From Rhizobium brockwellii (GTDB taxonomy: Bacteria; Pseudomonadota; Alphaproteobacteria; Rhizobiales; Rhizobiaceae), in assembly GCF_000769405.2 (NCBI RefSeq), contig NZ_CP053439.1, forward strand, positions 930,001 to 994,000: a stretch of DNA of 64,000 nucleotides, written 5' to 3'. Positions 53,130 through 62,729 of the stretch are shown in pieces (the first letter of the stretch is position 1; the number at the start of each line of letters is the position of its first letter). A program made the translations under genes and the position numbers. Below the pieces are notes generated by a model. That model searched no databases and was not told the DNA's origin. It saw nothing but the letters and a program-made list of their open reading frames with translations.

Positions 53130-54320
53130 TCATTTCGGCAACTGCGGCTGCGGTTTTTCCTCGATCAGCAGTTCGTCGATAATAGTCATGACGATCAATG
53201 AGAGCGGCAGCGCCAGCATGGCGCCGACGGCACCCCACATCCATGTCCAGAACAGGATGGCGAGGAAGACGACGAACGGATTGATTTCCAGCCGCCGTCC
53301 CATCACCGCTGGGAAGATCAGGTTCTCCATGAGCAGATGCACGGTGAAGAAGGCCGCGGCCGGCATCAGGCCGATAAGGAGGCCATCATGGGTCAGGATG
53401 CCGGCGACCGCGACGGCAAACGTCATCAGCGTGATGCCGAGATAGGGGATGAAGCTCGACAGGAAGGCAAAGAATCCCCATAGCACCGGGGCCGACAGCC
53501 CGCCGGCATAGGCGATGACAGTCATGACCACGCCGAGCCCGACATAGATCAGCGAGGCTGTGGCGAAATAGAAGCCGAGCACCTGCTCGACGGCGTTGAT
53601 GACGCGGATCGCCGCCAGGCGCTGCGTGCGGGTGCGGAAGGTCATGATGATCGTCTTGCGCAGGTTGACCCGACCAGCGAGGAAGAACAGCAGCGCCGCA
53701 AAGAAGATCATCCCCTGCACCAGCGCCGGCGTCAGGCTACTTGTCACCACGTGCAGCACGTTGCCGGTGTTTTCGAGCAACGCACCGATCGACATCGACC
53801 CACTTTCGAATGTCGCCGGCGTGATATGCAGCCATCTGATTCGCTCCAGATAAGGCATGACGCGGTTGATGGTCCGCTCGGCGAAGGCCGGGCCCTCATT
53901 GGCAAGCGTCATCAGCGGGTCGGCGAGCGAGTTGATCAACAGGAAGATCACCAGCGCCACGCTGCTTGACAGGATGAAGGCGTTGGCAAGCCGCGGCACC
54001 CCCATCCGGCTGAGCTTTTCTGCCGCCATGCCGAGGATCATGCCGACGACGACGGCAAGTGTGATCGGGATAAGGATCAGCGACATTAGGTAGACGGCGG
54101 CAAGAAAAAGAATGCCGAAGATGCCGATGATCGCCCAGGCCATGCTGACGTCGAGCCCATCCTTTTCCAGACGGTGCAGCGGCGGCGGCGGCAGTTCTTC
54201 CGCAGCCTCCTTCAGCGACTGTGCCCAGGCGCTGGTGTGGCGTTCGCCGATGGCGATCTTCTTTGCTTGTTTGCGGATGCCATTGGCGATGCCCATGCGG
54301 TGAGGTCCCCGAAGCCCCAT
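53130..54320 (-). CDS. AI-2E family permease
   Basis: The 396-residue protein has about eight hydrophobic helices and the family layout (YLMSLILIPITLAVVVGMILG at about 77-97, VRRLANAFI-like region, FAFLSSFIPYLGITLMTF late). Relatives include TqsA and sodium/proton antiporters of the PerM type. No autoinducer-2 gene is nearby, so the name is a family label only. GAGGAAG precedes the ATG at 54320. Upstream gene of the FAD oxidoreductase operon. Confidence 0.87.
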   Translation of the reverse strand: MGLRGPHRMGIANGIRKQAKKIAIGERHTSAWAQSLKEAAEELPPPPLHRLEKDGLDVSMAWAIIGIFGILFLAAVYLMSLILIPITLAVVVGMILGMAAEKLSRMGVPRLANAFILSSSVALVIFLLINSLADPLMTLANEGPAFAERTINRVMPYLERIRWLHITPATFESGSMSIGALLENTGNVLHVVTSSLTPALVQGMIFFAALLFFLAGRVNLRKTIIMTFRTRTQRLAAIRVINAVEQVLGFYFATASLIYVGLGVVMTVIAYAGGLSAPVLWGFFAFLSSFIPYLGITLMTFAVAVAGILTHDGLLIGLMPAAAFFTVHLLMENLIFPAVMGRRLEINPFVVFLAILFWTWMWGAVGAMLALPLSLIVMTIIDELLIEEKPQPQLPK

Positions 54321-54472
54321 TGCTTCCTCACGGAAACGCGCCGATAGGGTTCCGGTTCCCTGAGGGAACGACCGTCTGTTAAAGTGCGTCCGGCATGTCT
54401 TTGCGCCGATGGCATTGGCAGCATGGCGTCAGCGTCATCAACCGCTATGGCTGATCCGCAGCAATCTGGAAA

Positions 54473-55438
54473 TTACGCCGAAAGCGTCAGGCCGATGCCC
54501 CAGGGATCCCTGAGGAACACGCCGCCGTCACGCTTCTCGCTTTTGATCTCCAGCGCATCGAGCTTGGAGACCGCCGCATCCAGCGTCGCCTTGTCGTTGA
54601 AACGGATCTTGTAGTCCGAAAGCCCTGTCATGTTACCGGCGCGTGCCGTCGCGCCGCGGCTGTTCCAGATATTGGCGCCGAGATGGTGATGATAGCCGCC
54701 GCTCGCAAAGAAGCTCGCGCCGGGATAGCGCGCCATCAGCTTGAGGCCGAGGACGTCGCGGTAGAAGGCGTCGGCCTGCGGGATGTCGCCCACCTGCAGA
54801 TGCAGGTGACCGATCGCGCTCCCGACAGCCATGCCGTCCCAGCGCTCATCAGGCGCACTGTTATAGAGCGCCTGCAGGTCGAGGCGAAGCGTAGCCATTT
54901 CCACCATGCCATCCTGGTGGAATTTCCATTGTTCGTGCGGCCGGTCGGCATAGATCTCGATGCCGTTGCCTTCCGGATCGGAAAGATAGATAGCCTCGCT
55001 GACGAGATGGTCCGAGGCGCCGTCGAGCGCCACGTTGTTCTGTGCCGCATGGCGCAGCCAGCGCGCGAGCTCGGTCCGGTTCGGCATCAGGAAGGCGGTG
55101 TGGAAAAGGCCGGCGGCGTTGCGCGGCGCGATGGTCGCATTCTTTGCGGTCGTCAGCGTCAGCAAAGGGAGATCGCCGACACCCAGCACTTCGCCGCTCG
55201 CCGTCTTCTCGATGACCTTCAGGCCGAGCATCGATTGATAGAAGCCGGAAACAAGAGCGAGGTCGGTGACGACGAGATGCGACTGGTCGATATAAGCGGG
55301 CCGCGTCAGCGCATAGGAAGTTTCGGTCGTCATGGATTGGTCTCCTGCCTCTGAATTGGCCTGTAAGAGAGAAGGCGTCCCGGCGGTTGCGGCAAACATG
55401 CCGCCTGTGGCAAGCCCAAGAAAGTTTCGCCGGTTCAT
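54473..55438 (-). CDS. VOC-family dioxygenase-like protein with Tat-like N-terminus
   Basis: The 321-residue protein has two VOC modules (about 50-165 and 205-318), with metal-ligand residues in DQSHLVV, ENGIEIYAD-like EGNGIEIYADRP (about 156-167) and IGHLHLQVG (about 208-216). The fold resembles catechol 2,3-dioxygenase CatE. The N-terminus starts MNRRNFLGLATGGMF, a twin-arginine signal form. A second in-frame ATG (55333, MTTETSYAL) has a strong ribosome site, so a shorter cytoplasmic form is possible. Confidence 0.85.
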   Translation of the reverse strand: MNRRNFLGLATGGMFAATAGTPSLLQANSEAGDQSMTTETSYALTRPAYIDQSHLVVTDLALVSGFYQSMLGLKVIEKTASGEVLGVGDLPLLTLTTAKNATIAPRNAAGLFHTAFLMPNRTELARWLRHAAQNNVALDGASDHLVSEAIYLSDPEGNGIEIYADRPHEQWKFHQDGMVEMATLRLDLQALYNSAPDERWDGMAVGSAIGHLHLQVGDIPQADAFYRDVLGLKLMARYPGASFFASGGYHHHLGANIWNSRGATARAGNMTGLSDYKIRFNDKATLDAAVSKLDALEIKSEKRDGGVFLRDPWGIGLTLSA

Positions 55439-55559
55439 TCGCCTCTGATCTCCCTGGGCTGCTGTACTTGATCCCTATATGGCGCATTCCGATTGTTCAC
55501 AGAAGATCCATTTTTGAGGATGAAGCGTTGAGCAGGTGTTGACGATGACTTGTGTCCAC

Positions 55560-55573
55560 TTGATCGTGATCAA
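55560..55573. promoter_or_regulatory. perfect FNR/FixK anaerobox
   Basis: TTGAT-CGTG-ATCAA, a perfect TTGAT-N4-ATCAA site, 55 bp upstream of the universal stress protein start. Suggests FixK/FnrN-type microaerobic activation. Confidence 0.8.
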
Positions 55574-55628
55574 TGCGTCCATATCTTCTTTAGAGGAAGC
55601 TTATACATCCCAGTCATGGAGGGAAGCC

Positions 55629-56048
55629 ATGTACAGAAAGATCATCGTAGCGATCGCGCTCGGCGGCATCGACAAGGGAGAAAAGATCCTCCGCAAGGCG
55701 GCGTCCCTGCTCGATGCAGGCGGCGAGATCATCGCGCTCAACGTCGTCGAGGACGTGCCGAGCTATGTCGCGATCGAACTGCCGGCCAATATGGTCGAGG
55801 ACGCCATGAAAGATGGCCGCGAGAAGCTGGAAGCACTGATCGCCGCAGCCGGCGTCACGGCAACCATCGAGATCGCCAACGGCCCGCCGGCCAAAGCCAT
55901 CATCTCGACCGCCGAAGGCCACGGCGCAGACCTGATTATCGTCGCCTCGCACGTTCCGGACTTTTCCAACTACTTCATCGGCGCCACCGCCGACCGGGTC
56001 GTGCGCCATGCCAAATGCTCGGTGCTGGTCGACCGGCAGAAGATTTGA
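55629..56048 (+). CDS. universal stress protein (UspA family)
   Basis: The 139-residue protein has the USP fold, beginning MYRKIIVAIALGG, with a late GHGADLIIVASHVP segment and GATADRVVRHAKCSVLVD (about 115-135), the conserved ATP/phosphate-binding loop G-x2-G-x9-G(S/T)-type region being partly degenerate here. GGAGG before the ATG at 55629 fixes the start. It lies behind an FNR/FixK box, so low oxygen probably induces it. Confidence 0.9.
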   Translation: MYRKIIVAIALGGIDKGEKILRKAASLLDAGGEIIALNVVEDVPSYVAIELPANMVEDAMKDGREKLEALIAAAGVTATIEIANGPPAKAIISTAEGHGADLIIVASHVPDFSNYFIGATADRVVRHAKCSVLVDRQKI

Positions 56049-56163
56049 TTTTTGCGCCACTGCGGCCTGTCAAGAAGATTTACCGCCCGTGCGCTTTGCC
56101 GCAGTTGCGCGCCCGCCGGTTCGATGCGACGATTGCATCGGGGTATGAAACGGATTGGCGTGC

Positions 56164-56832
56164 ATGGGCGAGTTCAACGGCATTCGCTGGGCTTATGATA
56201 GATACGAACTGATCGCCGACGGTATCGTCCATGGCGTCGGTCTCGTGCTGGCGCTGATCGGGGCCACCGTGCTGATCTTCTACGCCACGGTCTGGAGTTC
56301 CTACGGCGCGCTCGCCGCCGCCTGGATCTATAGCGTCGGGCTGGTGCTGACGCTTGCCATTTCCTTTTCCTACAATGCTTGGCCGGTCTCGCGCACGAAA
56401 TGGTATCTGCGCCGTTTCGATCATTCGGCGATCTTCCTCTTGATCGCCGCCACCTACACGCCCTTCCTCGAACGTGGCGCCGACGACCCGCTGCTCTTGT
56501 TCATGCTGGTGGCGATCTGGTTGTTCGCCGCCGTCGGCATTTTCTTGAAATGCGTCTTCCCCGGGCGTTACGACCGGCTTGCCATCCTGCTTTATCTCGC
56601 CATGGGCTGGAGCGGCGTGCTGGTGGCCGGGCCTGTCGCCGCACGCATTCCCTCGGCCTCGATGCTGCTAATCGTCATCGGCGGCGTCATCTATTCGCTC
56701 GGCGTCATCTTCCATGTCTGGGAGAAGCTGCGCTTTCAGAACGCCATCTGGCATGGTTTCGTCGTCACCGCCGCGGCGGTGCATTATTCGGCCGTCTTCA
56801 CCTGTTTCAGCCTGTCGGCGCCGGGCCTCTGA
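56164..56832 (+). CDS. hemolysin III/PAQR-like membrane protein
   Basis: The 222-residue protein has seven TM helices. It shows the family signatures DGIVHGVGLVLALIG (about 21-35), FDHSAIFLLIAATYTPF (about 86-102), and WHGFVVTAAAVHYSAVF near the C-terminus, which hold the conserved His residues. Family members are PAQR-related and include the YqfA type; haemolytic activity is doubtful. 115 nt after the USP gene, possibly read through from its FNR-regulated promoter. Confidence 0.88.
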   Translation: MGEFNGIRWAYDRYELIADGIVHGVGLVLALIGATVLIFYATVWSSYGALAAAWIYSVGLVLTLAISFSYNAWPVSRTKWYLRRFDHSAIFLLIAATYTPFLERGADDPLLLFMLVAIWLFAAVGIFLKCVFPGRYDRLAILLYLAMGWSGVLVAGPVAARIPSASMLLIVIGGVIYSLGVIFHVWEKLRFQNAIWHGFVVTAAAVHYSAVFTCFSLSAPGL

Positions 56833-56897
56833 ACGACTGATGTGCCCGAATCGTTCCTGTTTCGCACCCGCCGTTTACATCTTTCGAGGCGGGGCGT

Positions 56898-57449
56898 ATG
56901 CCCGCCTTCGCAAACAACATGAACCCGAGCATCATGACAGACGTTGTCCTCCTCCGCGACGCCACCGAAGCCGATCTTTCCGCCATTCGCGATATCTACA
57001 ATCACGCCGTCGAGCACACGACAGCGATCTGGAACGACACGCTGGTCGATCTCGAAAATCGGCTGGAATGGTTCAGGGCGCGCAAGGCGCGGGGCTTTCC
57101 GGTCATCATCGCCGAAATGTCGGGCAAGGTCGCAGGCTACGCCTCCTATGGCGATTGGCGGGCCTTCGACGGTTACCGCCACACGGTCGAGCATTCCGTC
57201 TATGTCGACAAGGATTGTCGCGGTGCCGGCATCGGCGAGCGGCTGATGCGGGAATTGATCGCGCGAGCTGCCGCCGGCAATATCCATGTGATGATTGCCG
57301 GCATCGAGGCTGAGAACACCGCCTCGATCAAGCTGCACGAAAAGCTCGGTTTCCGCATCGCCGGCAGATTTTCCGAGGTCGGCACCAAATTCGGCCGCTG
57401 GCTGGACCTCACCTGCATGGAACTTCGCCTGCCCGGCAAGGTGGATTGA
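56898..57449 (+). CDS. GNAT N-acetyltransferase, phosphinothricin acetyltransferase-like
   Basis: The 183-residue protein shows the Bar/Pat/MddA-like pattern: DVVLLRDATEADLSAIRDIYNHAVEHTTAIW near the N-terminus, HTVEHSVYVDKDCRGAGIGERLMRELI (acetyl-CoA motif RGAGIG) and the C-terminal NTASIKLHEKLGF. Acceptors are small amines such as methionine derivatives. The start at 56898 has GAGGCGGGG upstream; 56934 (MTDVVLLRD) is also plausible. Its 3' end runs into a repeat tract. Confidence 0.85.
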   Translation: MPAFANNMNPSIMTDVVLLRDATEADLSAIRDIYNHAVEHTTAIWNDTLVDLENRLEWFRARKARGFPVIIAEMSGKVAGYASYGDWRAFDGYRHTVEHSVYVDKDCRGAGIGERLMRELIARAAAGNIHVMIAGIEAENTASIKLHEKLGFRIAGRFSEVGTKFGRWLDLTCMELRLPGKVD

Positions 57450-57558
57450 TCCACCTGCCCGGCAAGGCGGATTGACCTGCCTGTCCGGCAAAGCCCCAGA
57501 TTGATCACGCAAAGCGCCAAACTCATCAGACAAAGCCCCAAACTCATCAGGCAAAGCC
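57428..57558. repeat. degenerate tandem repeats after GNAT gene
   Basis: CCTGCCCGGCAAGG occurs at 57428 and 57454 with GCGGATTGA/TGGATTGA following, a weaker third copy starts near 57480, then two and a part copies of a 21-bp unit (CAAAGC, CCAAACTCATCAG) at 57510-57558. The first unit covers the end of the GNAT coding frame. Confidence 0.6.
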
Positions 57559-57661
57559 ATTGTGAACGGCGCGCGCCATCTTTTTATTGTAGTCTGAGCT
57601 GTGTAAGAATGTGGAAGCAGCCTGCTTCGCGGAAAGCGGCCTGAAGCATATTGTAAGCGTC

Positions 57662-58381
57662 ATGGGGGTGAATAGTTCAATGGCAATGCACGGATCGTCG
57701 CTCGGTCTCCTTGCCCTCGTCCTTCTGGCATTTGCGCCGGTTGCCGCACGGGCCGCCGATTGCGGTAGCCTGGCCTCGCCGAAGCTCGACTGGCAGGAAT
57801 GCACCAAGAAGAACCTGATGTTGCAGGGCAGTGATCTCGAAGGCGCCAACCTCGTCGGAACGGATTTCTCGCTGACCGATCTCGCCGGCGCCAACTTCAA
57901 ATCCGCCAATCTGGAAAAAGCGACGCTGGTGCGTGCCTCACTCGAGGGCGCACACGCTGAAGGCGCCAACTTCGCCAAGATCGAGGCCTATCGCTCCAGC
58001 TTCGCCAATATCGCCGCCGATGGCGCTTCCTTTGCCGGCGCCGAGCTGCAACGCGCCAATTTCGCCGGAGCCCGGCTTGCCGGCGCCAGCTTCGAAAAGG
58101 CCGAGCTCGGCCGCGCCGATTTCGACAAGGCGGTGCTGACGGGGGCGAAATTCTCGTTCGCCAATCTCTCCCGTGCCGATCTCTCCGGCGCCACCTTCGA
58201 AACCACGCCGATGTTCGATCGTGCCTTCATGTTCCTGACCCGCATCGAAGGCCTTGACCTCTCGGCCGCAACCGGGCTCGAGCAGGCCCAGATCGACCTT
58301 GCCTGCGGCGATGCTTCGACCAAGCTGCCGGCCGGCCTCTCCGCACCGACAACTTGGCCCTGTCCCGCCGATCACGAGTGA
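57662..58381 (+). CDS. exported pentapeptide-repeat protein
   Basis: The 239-residue protein has a signal peptide (about 8-32, ending VAARAAD) and a long run of A(D/N)LXX-type pentapeptide repeats from about 60 to 190 (SDLEGANLVGTDF, GANFKSANLEKATL, AGAELQRANFAGARLAGASF and so on). The right-handed beta helix these form usually mediates protein binding. The C-terminus has two cysteines and a Pro-rich end. Function unknown. Start at 57662 is chosen; 57680 (MAMHGSS) is possible. Confidence 0.85.
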   Translation: MGVNSSMAMHGSSLGLLALVLLAFAPVAARAADCGSLASPKLDWQECTKKNLMLQGSDLEGANLVGTDFSLTDLAGANFKSANLEKATLVRASLEGAHAEGANFAKIEAYRSSFANIAADGASFAGAELQRANFAGARLAGASFEKAELGRADFDKAVLTGAKFSFANLSRADLSGATFETTPMFDRAFMFLTRIEGLDLSAATGLEQAQIDLACGDASTKLPAGLSAPTTWPCPADHE

Positions 58382-58475
58382 CCAGGCGGGCTCGCCGGCC
58401 GTATGGTCGAGCTGCGCAAGCGTCGGTCTCGGCTTATCATCCGAATGAACCGCTTGCCGATTTCGGGGCCGGTCG

Positions 58476-58889
<414 letters not shown>

Positions 58890-59078
58890 GACGTGCTCCT
58901 TTCGCCGAGGGGCGGGTTCCGTTTCGCGAGAAATGTGGTGCGCCGCGTTCAGTTCATCAAGTCTCCCGCCGGCGCGCCATGAGATTGGCCGCATACCCAA
59001 TTGGGGGAAGAGGCTTGCTTTTACATCCGTTAGGGGTTTTCTGTTAGGGTTAATGTTGCGTGCATTGGAGAATCACTG

Positions 59079-59294
59079 GTGTTTGAAACAGCAATCGTCC
59101 TGCTCTACGGCCTCGTGGCCGTGGCAGCCATGGCGGTCACACTGTTGGAAGGCTGGGCCAACCATGACGGCGTGACGCTTCATCGTCTCGCCGGGCTCTT
59201 CGCCTGTCTGCTCTGGCCGCTGACGCTTGTGGTCTTCATCCTCCACGGTTGCATCGCTCGGCTGCTGACGCGTCTTTCCAGATCGACGGCCTGA
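59079..59294 (+). CDS. small two-helix membrane protein
   Basis: The 71-residue product starts with GTG at 59079, 8 nt after GGAG (59067-59070). Two hydrophobic helices lie at about 4-24 and 39-60, with a short His/Asp-containing connector. It resembles no family I recognise. It precedes the mnh/pha operon by 209 nt with a repeat between, so a link is uncertain. Confidence 0.55.
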   Translation: MFETAIVLLYGLVAVAAMAVTLLEGWANHDGVTLHRLAGLFACLLWPLTLVVFILHGCIARLLTRLSRSTA

Positions 59295-59430
59295 TCGGCT
59301 TTGAAACATCACCATGCAGTGCGGCTCGCGGCCGAAATCACTTGAGACGCTCCCCCGTTTCGCCTAAGCCAGAGGACAGGCCGGTTTTCTCCGGTTTTTC
59401 CGTCTGTTGCTCTTGCAACAGACTGTTGCC

Positions 59431-59492
59431 TTTACAGCGCTGCGCGCCTTGTCGGACGTTCAAAGGACTGTAACATTTTGAATTATGCAGTA
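59431..59492 (+). repeat. degenerate copy of the palindromic repeat upstream of the mnh operon
   Basis: TTTACAGCGCTGCGCGCCTT, then CAAAGGACTGTAAC and AATTATGCAG align with 40236-40338, lacking the second hairpin. It ends 12 nt before the subunit A ATG. Confidence 0.6.
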
Positions 59493-59503
59493 GAGGAGGG
59501 GAC

Positions 59504-61861
59504 ATGGCCGATGTCACGGCTCTGACATTTCTGGCCCTGTGTCTGCCGCTCGTCGGCGCTCTTGCCGCCCCCTTCGTCATCCGCATCTTCGGCGCAAACG
59601 GTGCCTGGCTCCTGGCGATCGCTCCCTTGCTCGCCTTCCTGCATTTCCTGCGTTTCATGCCCAAGATCGCGCGCGGCGAGGTCGTCACCGGCGGCTATTC
59701 CTGGGTGCCGAGCTTTCATCTCTCTTTTTCCTGGTTTCTCGACGGCCTGTCGCTGACTTTCGCGCTGCTGATCACCGGCATCGGCAGCCTGATCGTGCTG
59801 TATGCAGGCGGCTATCTCAAAGGACACAAGGATCAGGGCCGTTTCTTCTCCTTCATCTTCCTCTTCATGGGGGCGATGCTCGGCGTCGTCGTTTCCGACA
59901 GTTTCTTGATGCTCTTCATCTTCTGGGAATTGACGTCGATCACGTCCTTCCTGCTGATCGGCTTCGATCACGAGCGTGCAGCGGCTCGCCGCGCCGCCCT
60001 GCAGGCACTGGTCGTCACCGGCGGGGGAGGGCTCTGCCTGTTGGCCGGTCTGCTGCTGCTCTGGAACATCTCAGGCGTCACTGAGATGTCGCGGCTCATG
60101 GGAGCGGGCGATATCGTGCGCGAAAGCCCGTTCTATCTCGCAGCCCTCCTTCTGGTCCTGGGCGGCGCCTTCACCAAGTCGGCGCAATTTCCCTTCCATT
60201 TCTGGTTGCCGAACGCCATGGAGGCGCCGACGCCGGTTTCCGCCTACCTGCATTCGGCGACGATGGTGAAGGCGGGCGTCTATCTGCTGATGCGGCTCAA
60301 TCCCGTCATGGGGGCAACGCCCGACTGGGAGATCCTACTGCCCTTCTTCGGCGGGCTGACGCTGGTGGTCGGCACCGCGCTCGCCATCCGCCAGACCGAC
60401 CTGAAGCTCAAGCTCGCCTATACCACCGTCTCCTCGCTCGGCCTGCTTGTCATGCTGATCGGCTTCGGCTCTGACCATGCGGTCGAGGCGGCGGCGCTCT
60501 ATCTGGTGGCGCACTCCCTCTTCAAGGGCGCGCTCTTCATGGTTGCCGGCATCATCGATCACGAGACCGGCACGCGCGATATTACCAGGCTGCGTGGCCT
60601 GATGCAGGCGATGCCGCTCACCTGGATGATCGCACTTGCGGCGGCCTTCTCGATGGCCGGCCTGCCGCCCTTCTTCGGTTTCCTCGCCAAGGAGGAGATC
60701 TATACGGCACTCGTCGGCGGTGATGTCCGCGCACTCACCTTTACCGCCATAACCGTCTTCGGCAATGCGCTGATGTTTGCCGTCGCCTTCGCCGTGGCAC
60801 TGAAACCCTTCCTCGGCCAGCCGGTGGAGACGCCGAAACCTCCGCACGAAGCGCCCGTCCTGCTTTGGCTCGGCCCGGCCGTTCTCGCCGTCCTCGGCCT
60901 GCTCGCGGCGATCTTTTCGACCTTCACCCATACCGTCCTGTCCTCGCCGATCGCCTCCGCCATCCGCCAGACACCCGTCGACATCGACATTTCGTTGACG
61001 CCGCATATCGGCCTGCCCTTGGCGCTCTCCGCCCTGACCGTGCTGCTCGGCATCGGCGTCTACTGGCAGCTCGCGCGCGCCCGTTTCCTGATGGCGGTTT
61101 TCCTGCGCGCAGCCGGGCCTGGGCCGGACCATGGCTTTGATGTCGCACTATCGGGCCTTGTCCGCTTTTCCGGCCGCGTCATGCGTGTGCTCCAGCCGGG
61201 GCGGCTGGAGATCTATGTCACCTGCACCTTCCTCTGCGTCGCCGCCATCCTCATCATCCCCCCAGTCGTCTATGGCGAACTGCCGCGTCTTCCGGCCTGG
61301 CCTGCCGATGTCAGGCTCTATGAATGGGCGGTCTTCCTGATCGCCGCCTTCGGCCTTGCCGCCGTGCTCGTCGCCCGCGATCGGCTGACGGCGATCGTCT
61401 CGCTCGGCATCCAGGGTTTCGCCGTCGCCATCATCTTCCTGCTGTTCGGCGCGCCGGATCTGTCCTTCACCCAGTTCATGGTCGAAACCCTTTCGGTGGT
61501 GATTCTCGCCCTGGTCATGACCAGGCTTCGTCTCTCGCCCGACGATCAGCGGCCGCTCGGCCGCAAGCTTTTCGATGGCGCGCTGGCGCTTGTCTGCGGC
61601 CTCGGCTTCACGCTTCTGCTGATGCGGGCGACCGAGGCGCCGTTCAACGACGCGCTGACGGCTTTCTTCAACGCCTATTCCAAATCGATCGCCCACGGCG
61701 CCAATGTCGTCAACGTCATCATCGTCGATTTCCGCGGCACCGACACGCTCGGCGAAATCGCCGTCGTCGCGGTCACCGGCCTTGCCATCCTGGCGCTGAT
61801 CCGCATCCGCGCCGGCAGCGAGCGCAAGCTTGCCGCCAATGACCCCACGGTGGAGGGCTGA
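59504..61861 (+). CDS. mnhA: Mrp/Pha-type cation/proton antiporter subunit A
   Basis: The 785-residue protein has about 20 TM helices. The N-terminal ND5-like part ([53 protein letters not shown] at about 225-261, [12 protein letters not shown]) is related to complex I subunits. The C-terminal region carries a DUF4040-like segment. This subunit carries part of the proton/sodium pathway. It opens an operon with B, C and D, the layout of the multi-subunit pha/mnh/mrp antiporters that give pH and sodium tolerance. Length suits an A subunit without fused B. Confidence 0.93.
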   Translation: MADVTALTFLALCLPLVGALAAPFVIRIFGANGAWLLAIAPLLAFLHFLRFMPKIARGEVVTGGYSWVPSFHLSFSWFLDGLSLTFALLITGIGSLIVLYAGGYLKGHKDQGRFFSFIFLFMGAMLGVVVSDSFLMLFIFWELTSITSFLLIGFDHERAAARRAALQALVVTGGGGLCLLAGLLLLWNISGVTEMSRLMGAGDIVRESPFYLAALLLVLGGAFTKSAQFPFHFWLPNAMEAPTPVSAYLHSATMVKAGVYLLMRLNPVMGATPDWEILLPFFGGLTLVVGTALAIRQTDLKLKLAYTTVSSLGLLVMLIGFGSDHAVEAAALYLVAHSLFKGALFMVAGIIDHETGTRDITRLRGLMQAMPLTWMIALAAAFSMAGLPPFFGFLAKEEIYTALVGGDVRALTFTAITVFGNALMFAVAFAVALKPFLGQPVETPKPPHEAPVLLWLGPAVLAVLGLLAAIFSTFTHTVLSSPIASAIRQTPVDIDISLTPHIGLPLALSALTVLLGIGVYWQLARARFLMAVFLRAAGPGPDHGFDVALSGLVRFSGRVMRVLQPGRLEIYVTCTFLCVAAILIIPPVVYGELPRLPAWPADVRLYEWAVFLIAAFGLAAVLVARDRLTAIVSLGIQGFAVAIIFLLFGAPDLSFTQFMVETLSVVILALVMTRLRLSPDDQRPLGRKLFDGALALVCGLGFTLLLMRATEAPFNDALTAFFNAYSKSIAHGANVVNVIIVDFRGTDTLGEIAVVAVTGLAILALIRIRAGSERKLAANDPTVEG

Positions 61862-61865
61862 TCGC

Positions 61866-62285
61866 GTGAACACCCTCATCTTCCGCACCGTCGCCCCGTT
61901 CCTCACCGCGCTGGTGTTGCTTTTTTCCGTCTTCGTGCTGCTGCGTGGTCATAACGAGCCCGGCGGCGGCTTCATCGGCGGGCTGATCGCTGCCTCGGGA
62001 CTGGCGATCTACGGCATTGCCCGCGGCGTTGGCGCCGTTCGCCGGGCGCTGTTTTTCCATCCGCTGTCGATCGCCGGCTTCGGCCTGCTCCTGTCCACCG
62101 CGGCCGGTCTTCTCTCCATCCTCTTTGCCGTTCCCTTCATGACCGGCCTCTGGATCTATCCGACGCTTTTCGGCGCCGAGGTGCCGCTGTCGAGCGTCAT
62201 GCTCTTCGATATCGGCGTCTATCTCGTCGTGCTCGGCGCCATCACCTCGATCGCGCTGGCGCTCGAGGAAAAGGAGGTGGAATGA
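61866..62285 (+). CDS. mnhB: Mrp/Pha antiporter subunit B
   Basis: The 139-residue membrane protein has MnhB signatures: [36 protein letters not shown] (about 5-40) and [24 protein letters not shown]. Four TM helices. It starts with GTG at 61866 after GGAGGG; the subunit A stop is 4 nt earlier. Its TGA overlaps the ATG of subunit C (ATGA), so translational coupling is likely. Confidence 0.93.
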   Translation: MNTLIFRTVAPFLTALVLLFSVFVLLRGHNEPGGGFIGGLIAASGLAIYGIARGVGAVRRALFFHPLSIAGFGLLLSTAAGLLSILFAVPFMTGLWIYPTLFGAEVPLSSVMLFDIGVYLVVLGAITSIALALEEKEVE

Positions 62286-62662
62286 TGGAGCCGCTTCTAG
62301 CGATCCTTGTCGGCCTGTTCTTCGCCGCCGCCATCTATCTGATGCTGTCGAAATTCTCGATCCGCATCATGCTCGGCATCGCCATCCTCGGCAACGCCGT
62401 CAACCTGCTGCTCTTTACCGGCGGCCGGCTGACGCGCGAGGTGCCACCGATCATCCCGGCGGGTCTCGACAGCTTGCCCGCGGGCACGGCCAACCCGCTG
62501 CCGCAGGCCCTCATCCTGACGGCGATCGTCATCTCCTTCTCCTTCCTCGCCTTCCTGCTGGTGCTGACCTACCGCGCCTATCAGGACCTCGGCACCGACA
62601 ACACCAGCGACATGCGCGCCGCCGAGCCCGACGACCGGCCGCTGCCGCCATCGGGGTATTGA
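62282..62662 (+). CDS. mnhC: Mrp/Pha antiporter subunit C
   Basis: The 126-residue protein is NuoK-like with three TM helices: [40 protein letters not shown] (about 6-45) and [29 protein letters not shown] (about 73-101). It shares the start-stop overlap with B. A 67-nt gap separates it from D. Confidence 0.93.
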   Translation: MMEPLLAILVGLFFAAAIYLMLSKFSIRIMLGIAILGNAVNLLLFTGGRLTREVPPIIPAGLDSLPAGTANPLPQALILTAIVISFSFLAFLLVLTYRAYQDLGTDNTSDMRAAEPDDRPLPPSGY

Positions 62663-62729
62663 GCCGGATGATTGTGCGGATGTTGACCCCACGGCGAATG
62701 CTTTCCTCCCTTAGAGGAGGCGCCATCTG

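Noticed and set aside
56784..57560. Minus-strand frame with heptad-like repeats
   Set aside because: It is antisense to the GNAT gene, and the repeats reflect the 21-bp DNA tandem repeat; no start context or homology.
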